Origin: Microvelia longipes
Lineage: Eukaryota > Arthropoda > Insecta > Hemiptera > Veliidae
Direction of reading: 5' to 3'
DNA: 64,000 bases
NCBI GenBank assembly: GCA_018340805.1
Contig: JACMZG010001913.1
Span: 3,868,759-3,932,758 of the forward strand
The notes below the pieces were generated by a model. It saw nothing but the letters and a program-made list of their open reading frames with translations. It ran no database searches and was not told the DNA's origin. Both the position numbers and the translations under genes were made by a program. The number at the start of each line of letters is the position of its first letter. Position 1 is the first letter of the stretch. Positions 59,133 to 64,000 of this stretch are shown piece after piece.

Positions 59133-59299
59133 TAGTACGACACACGGCTAAAATCAGTTGACAGCGTGAGTAAATAATGCGAGGGAGCCAATGAGGTCAG
59201 CCCTAGATGTTAAACCACGCCCTCAATTTCAAATCAGGCCAACCTTATTGGTTCCTCAACACTATTTTCCCGCGCTGTCAACTGATTTTAGACGTACTA
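59133..59299. mobile_element. Mariner-like MITE, 167 bp, TA target duplication
   Basis: Left end TAGTACGACACACGGCTAAA ATCAGTTGACAGCG; right end CGCTGTCAACTGATTTTA GACGTACTA. TA on each side (59131-59132, 59300-59301). Too short to encode a protein. The TA duplication suggests Tc1/mariner mobilisation. Confidence 0.8.
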
Positions 59300-59551
59300 T
59301 AATTATTCGCAATATGTTTTTAAAATATACTGGTTTTGAGCGCTCTTTTAAATGTTTGCCTCTTCATAAGGTGCGAAATATTAGTAACAGAAAATTGTCC
59401 AAGTATAAAATATATATTTTTTTTAATGGCTGCAAAGTTCGCACTTTACATCCTTTAAAATTAGGTGAATGCTATTTTTACTGTCTGCGACAGTTTCGTA
59501 ATTTTTTACTATCGACGAGAAAAACCACGAATCTATCACTGGTGAAGTTCC

Positions 59552-59740
59552 TCAAATGTCCATCAAAATGTCCTTGTCAAAATCAAAACTGTGTCCTGTA
59601 TTATATTTGTGGTTAGAAAGTCCAGTATTATTTTTATCTTTTTTGCAGTCATATTTATGTTGGGCCAGTCTTTTATTTAGATACTGTTTTGTTTCACCTA
59701 TATAATATTGGGGGACATTGAGAACAGGGCTTTTAAACAA
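59552..59740 (-). pseudogene. Penelope-like GIY-YIG endonuclease fragment
   Basis: NVPQYYIGETKQYLNKRLAQ, then a GLSNHKYNTGHSFDFDKD block. YIGE, the R in KRLAQH and the H..NTGH.FDF segment are GIY-YIG landmarks of Penelope-like proteins. It differs from the relic at 6815-7264, so at least two PLE lineages are present. No RT is attached, and the sequence immediately upstream is a PLE end (59745-59905). The overlapping plus frame (59191-59616) is a shadow. Confidence 0.8.
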
Positions 59741-59744
59741 AGCT

Positions 59745-59905
59745 TAACAAACCATACCAAGGTGCAATATGAAGTAGTTTGTAAATTTGTATTTTTATTT
59801 TATATTTGTTAAACTCTGATGATGACTAATTTTTAGTCGAAAGCTTAGTTATCATTATATATTAAAAATATAGGACTTTTGTGTAATTAATTTGTTTTTA
59901 TTTAT
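59745..59905 (+). mobile_element. Penelope-like end, single arm
   Basis: CATACCAAGGTGCAATATGA, AGTAGTTTG, the hammerhead, then TAATTAATTTGTTTTTATTT. It equals one arm of the palindromes at 46115 and 54280. Confidence 0.75.
59812..59850 (+). ncRNA. Hammerhead ribozyme motif, type I, PLE-like
   Basis: Stem I AACT (59812-59815), CTGATGA (59816-59822), extra T, stem II GACTAA-TTT-TTAGTC (59824-59838), GAA, palindromic AGCT (59842-59845), cleavable T (59846), return AGTT (59847-59850). All core positions intact. It lies antisense to the GIY-YIG fragment beside it. Confidence 0.65.
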
Positions 59906-60514
59906 AGCATTAATGAGTTTTTCAAAGACTGTAGAAAAGATTTCTTCAAAGTTTAAAAGTTTTAATTTTTCTATGTAATTGCAATTATGTATGTTGTGTT
60001 TGTTATCACGAATGTATGCCCCATAAAGGGTCTCAAGCAGAATAAAGATTTTATTTACTTATTTATTTATTTATTATTATAACTATTAGTTTTTAATAAG
60101 TTCAATTAATTAGTTGTACTAAACTAATTAGTACAACTGTTAGTATTTAATATCTTCAACTCATTAGAAGTTTTTTTTTATATTTTTTTTACTTTTAGAA
60201 AGAGTTTTTTTTTTATTTATTCTAAAATACTTCAAACGATTTCTTAAATATTTTATACAAATAAATGAGAATAAAATAAATGAAGAATACAAGAGACGGA
60301 GCCCTCGCTCTAGGTGTTTTTAAAACACTGAGGGCTCTCATCAATAAGTAAAGTGATAAAATAATATATTATAAAATAAGATTATTTTTTGCCCTATATA
60401 ATTTTTTTTCTTATATCATAAAATCAAAATATAATCAAAAAATAGTCTTATTCTTATAGTGAATATTAATGTATTTATCTGTATTTTTATTGATGGAAAT
60501 AAATATTATAATAA
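59906..60514. other. No gene recognised; (TTTA)n
   Basis: (TTTA)n at about 60056-60076, a short inverted pair AATTAGTTGTACTAAACTAA near 60108, otherwise AT-rich. Confidence 0.45.
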
Positions 60515-60621
60515 TAATTATTATTATGTTTAGGTTTTTTTCTCACTTAGAAAGTGGTTAATTGTAGAGCGGACACTGTGTGCCAAGTTTTAATAATAAT
60601 AATAATTATAATTATTATTAT
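60515..60621. repeat. About 107-bp direct duplication, copy 1
   Basis: GTTTAGGTTTTTTTCTCACT, GGTTAATTGTAGAGCGGACA and (AAT)n recur at 61605-61710 with only one change seen (CACTGTG/CACTATG). Confidence 0.9.
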
Positions 60622-60623
60622 TA

Positions 60624-61534
60624 TAGTACAACACACGGCTAAAATCAATTGACAGCGCGCCAAAAATCTGTGAGGGAAAGAATTCTATTGGTTCAGACCG
60701 ACCCCGCTCTTTCCTCCTCCACCTCATGCCAACCTCGGTAAAAAAAATACCTTTTTCGTAAATAAAATCATAAAAAGGCAACACTGGTTGTAAATATTTG
60801 AAACCTCGCGTCGCTTTTATGTGATCTGTTTGATTTCGTTTCGTTTCATTCCAATCTGTTCAATTCATTCAATTATTGCGAAGTTGTAATATGATCTGAG
60901 TGCCTATATTTGACGCTTGGACATTGACGTATTCTTCAAGCATTTCTTGCTATTTTGAGTATAGCGCAGGTTCTGTGCTCTGTCAACCAAAAGACAGCAT
61001 TTTTTAAAATACCATGTCTTTCAATAAATGACAGTCTTGACTTTTTTAAGTCTTGAATGCATATTGTGTCATATTTTTTATAATATGAAACACTACGCAT
61101 TCAATTATACAAACTTGACCCAAAAAAAAGCAGTTTGTTTTGGAAAAAAGTAATTATAGCTGACAATTTATTTAAATCGTCAAACTTTTATCAAAGAACT
61201 ATTATGATCCATAGCATTACGTAATTAACAACTTTAACTCCACTTAATTCATACTTCCCGAACAAATTTAAAGCAACACTTAGTTGGATTTTTATAAGAT
61301 ACAACAATATTCCTTCTTAAAAGTAAATAAATAATTTTTTAAAAATAAAAAAAATACGATATCAAATAATAAAAAAATAATAAAAATTCAAAACATAACC
61401 TGACTTTCAGTGTTGCCAGAGTAGGGATTTTTTTTTGTTACATAAAAGAAGGGATTTTTTTTATTAAAAAAAGAGGGTTGAAAGCATTGAGATTTTGGCG
61501 GGGTGTCAATTGATTTTAGCCGTGTGTCGTATTA
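60624..61534. mobile_element. Mariner-like MITE or deletion derivative, 911 bp
   Basis: Left TAGTACAACACACGGCTAAA, right TTTTAGCCGTGTGTCGTATTA, both flanked by TA. The inverted ends share ACACACGGCTAAAATCAATT GACA. No transposase frame is left; the interior is AT-rich. Related to 59133-59299. Confidence 0.75.
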
Positions 61535-61604
61535 TAATAATGATAATAAGTATAAAAATAATAAAAATAATAATAAGTAATAATAACAATAATAATAATT
61601 ATTA

Positions 61605-61710
61605 TTATGTTTAGGTTTTTTTCTCACTTAGAAAGTGGTTAATTGTAGAGCGGACACTATGTGCCAAGTTTTAATAATAATAATAATTATAATTATTATT
61701 ATTATAATTA
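61605..61710. repeat. About 107-bp direct duplication, copy 2
   Basis: See copy 1 at 60515. Together they bracket the 911-bp element. Confidence 0.9.
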
Positions 61711-62399
61711 TAATAAGTATAATAATAATAAAAATAATAATAAGTAATAATAAGAATAATAATTATTATTATTATTATTTTGTTTTTTTTATTCTCATTG
61801 TTCCCACTGGTTAAAGGAAGGTACGGACTAAGTCAAGCACTCTTCCTTTTTTTATTTTATGTTATTTTTTAACTGATGAATTTTCTAACAATATGTGTTG
61901 TGTTCACTATCGCTGCTTTCTGTAATTGCTAATACAAAATATTATTACTATTATTATTACTATTATTTTACCTACAATCGCCCGAAGTAAAATGTATTTC
62001 ATATCGGCGTGATGTATAATTGAATTTTGGTGTGAAGCCACTGTATTTTAATTAATATAAAATAAAGCTTATTTTTGTCAGGTTTGCCCATAAATGAGGC
62101 CCCCGGGGCAACACCCATCTTTCAGATGGAGAAATGAAGACCCCCTCCCCGTTTATTGATTTTATGTAACTATTATGAAAATTAATGTTCCTTGGGTTTA
62201 ATGTTATCAAAGTTGAAGAGAAAATCGAATTCTTTAATTAGTTAATTTAATGAATACAACAGATAAATATTTTTGGATATTACTTTCACAGTATTTAAAA
62301 TATCGGCAAAAAGAGGTGGAATAATATTTTTAACTCGAATCATTTGGGTTTAAACCCAGTTGAGACATCTTAAGATTTTATAACGCGGATTGCTAATTT
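61711..62399. other. No gene recognised; (AAT)n
   Basis: AAT/ATT runs to about 61780, then AT-rich DNA. Confidence 0.45.
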
Positions 62400-62960
62400 T
62401 AGGTGTGGTCTCAATGTCCTCAGAATATACAATTCGCTAAATTTATACTGCAACATGTCTTCGGGCTCGCTTCGCTTGTCCTTAGATAGTAAATGCATCC
62501 ATATCATTCTCAACGGTCACCCATAAAGCACCGACCACGCTCAATGCTGCTTAATTTTTATGATCCAACAAAAATCGTTGATATACTTGTCATTTTGAAA
62601 CGAAACTTATTGTACTTATTTAATAAGTAAAGGTACCAAATTGTACCAAATTTCAACTCAATTGAATCGTATTCTAATTTTTTACAATGTTATTTGTTTT
62701 TTACAATTTTAATTTTTAAAATACGTACACAAGTCATTCGATAAATTAAACTAATACTGATAATGAAATGTAAGTTGGTACATATATTAGTCTTATACAT
62801 AGCCACATGCGTTCCAAATCCTAATCCGATCGCATCGTTTTTCTGCGATTTATGATCTTTCGAAATTTTCGCTGAGTCATTATTGCAGGTTAATGACGTC
62901 ATAAAAAATATTTTCCGAATAGCACAACTACAGCGGTAGACTGATTTTTATCCAAGTTTT
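62400..62960. repeat. Dispersed repeat family D1 (copy 6)
   Basis: ATACAATTCGCTAAATTTAT, CTTCGGGCTCGCTTCGCTTG, TTTTTATGATCCAACAAAAA, AACTAATACTGATAATGAAA and GGTTAATGACGTCA (62888-62901), all shared with 33240-33840 and 45115-45560. Confidence 0.75.
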
Positions 62961-63575
62961 AACTATCTAGCATGAATACTCGAAGGAGCTACGATGATAG
63001 CAGACAAATACATGTAATATATGATAACAGATATATTTCTAACATCAAAATTATTTTTATAAATGCAAAATTAGCATTACGGCAGCAAAATTAGCCATTA
63101 CTGGACTGTTTTTAAGCTGCAAAATGTCATTTTACCTACACTGTCAAACAATACTGGAAATATTTTAAAACAGTACGCAAAATGTTTTGGTAATGAAAAA
63201 AGTACTAGGGAGTTATGGCTCATTTACATAACATGGGGAACAAGTCAAAACTCCCTAGGCGGGAAAATGAATGAGCGGAGGTTATTATTTTACAAATTAT
63301 TGCGTGAATTTCGGTATTGTTTTATTTTGTAAACTATGATTTATTCTAGCTTGTTTCTAGTATGAACTTTCTTTATACTTACTTAAAATTACGATATTAT
63401 TATTAAATGTTTAACATTTGTTTATCTAATAATATATAATGTTTTGGAAACAAATTGGCAACACTGATAATTTTGGCATAAAAATTTAATTATTTACCAG
63501 CTGTTTATGAATCGACAGATTTTTAATGTTTAAGTCGTCAAATTTTGTATTTCATGTTGTTATATTTAGTTTAAG
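62961..63575. other. No gene recognised
   Basis: CTAGGGAGTT at about 63207 and AACTCCCTAG at about 63250 form a short inverted pair. GGCAACACTGATAATTTTGG at 63458 is a GGCAACACTG motif also seen near 9684, 30317 and 60778. Confidence 0.4.
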
Positions 63576-63610
63576 TATATAAAGTTACAAAAATTGAACG
63601 TTATCAAAAC
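63576..63610 (+). promoter_or_regulatory. Possible TATA promoter
   Basis: TATATAAAG (63576-63584) and ATCAAA about 28 bp later. It precedes the coding-like segment at 63647. Confidence 0.35.
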
Positions 63611-63646
63611 TAAATCTGTAAACTAAAGTTAAGTTACTAAATCATA

Positions 63647-63803
63647 ATGAGTGAGAACAACAGTGAAGTGAATAAAGATGTCAACAAACATTGTTGACAT
63701 TGACGAGTTATTGGACCACACTCCACCTGATATTGTCAGCGTTGCATCTACTTCAAAGCAGTCTTTACTGCCTGTAAAATCTCGCAGCAAGTATTTAAAA
63801 TAA
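63647..63803 (+). pseudogene. Start of a tyrosine-recombinase-like protein, broken
   Basis: The first ATG (63647) opens MSENNSEVNKDVNKHC and stops at 63695. In the next frame from ATG 63678 comes MSTNIVDIDELLDHTPPDIV, then SVASTSKQSLLPVKSRSKYL and a stop at 63801. The acidic lead followed by LLP.KSRSKY resembles, as I remember the family, the N-terminus of insect tyrosine-recombinase-like (Crypton-type) proteins. The two frames look like one original frame split by a 1-bp change. Homology ends at about 63795, and the sequence after it is unrelated. Confidence 0.45.
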
Positions 63804-64000
63804 TCTCTTGTGTATTTTTTCCGCCGTTAGTAGATAAAATAGTATATGCTATAATGCAGCAAAGAAAACATTGCAGACTCGTGTAATTAATTACCTGCCT
63901 CGGCTTACGCCTCTGCAGGTAATTTCCATAGCCCACCCTCGCCTTCGGCTCGGGGGCAAATTTATAAAACTCGTCTGCAAAATTCCATTTTGCTGCCTAG
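63804..64000. other. Unassigned, CpG-richer end of window
   Basis: TAATTACCTGC and GCAGGTAATT form a short inverted pair, and CCTCGCCTTCGGCTCGGGG is GC-rich. The minus frame 63748-63936 runs across the previous feature and is not called. Confidence 0.35.

Noticed and set aside
59191..59616. 141-codon plus-strand frame
   Set aside because: Starts inside a MITE and ends antisense to a recognisable GIY-YIG fragment.

Overview
The window looks like intergenic or heterochromatic DNA from an invertebrate, most probably an arthropod. It is very AT-rich, with long (TA)n tracts. It has no operons, ribosome-binding sites, rRNA or intact tRNA genes. It carries decayed Jockey-like and R1-like non-LTR reverse transcriptases, Penelope-like (PLE) GIY-YIG fragments, tRNA-derived SINE-like repeats, a Harbinger-like MITE and TA-flanked mariner-like MITEs. 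One TATA box is followed by an arthropod-type TCAGT initiator. I find no intact host protein-coding gene. Nearly every open frame is short, lies inside a repeat, or is a relic of a transposon.

Layout. 0-2.1 kb: a 63-bp satellite, a PLE end with a hammerhead ribozyme motif, and a Jockey-like RT relic. 3.5-7.8 kb: a palindromic foldback element, a dispersed repeat, an R1-like RT/RNase H relic and a frameshifted PLE relic. 9-14 kb: SINE-like and foldback units, a doubtful 184-codon frame, a foldback element with a compact hammerhead, and the left arm of a large inverted composite repeat. 15-19.2 kb: a 51-bp satellite and the right arm of that composite. 20-24 kb: nested palindromes and a 65-bp satellite. 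25-29.6 kb: a 29-bp array, a third composite copy and a TCGA-rich foldback with a perfect 99-bp-arm palindrome. 30-39.4 kb: foldbacks and at least six satellite arrays. 39.4-45.6 kb: AT-rich DNA with few repeats, then 24-bp and 20-bp arrays. 46-56.2 kb: inverted PLE ends with hammerheads, three more copies of the compact hammerhead element, a probable solo LTR, a Jockey-like relic and a 15-bp array. 56.6-64 kb: a 1.2-kb Harbinger-like MITE, a second GIY-YIG relic, two mariner-like MITEs, and at the right edge a short coding-like segment resembling the start of an insect tyrosine-recombinase-like protein.

The most interesting signal is RNA-based. I count at least thirteen hammerhead-ribozyme-like motifs. 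Most are in PLE-like ends: type I, with very short self-complementary stem III and an extra U before stem II. Four are in an unrelated short foldback element, where a 43-nt motif folds as a type III hammerhead whose stem I is only the palindrome GGCGCC. In one of those four copies the hammerhead module is inverted relative to its flanks. No folding or database search was run; all pairings were read by eye.
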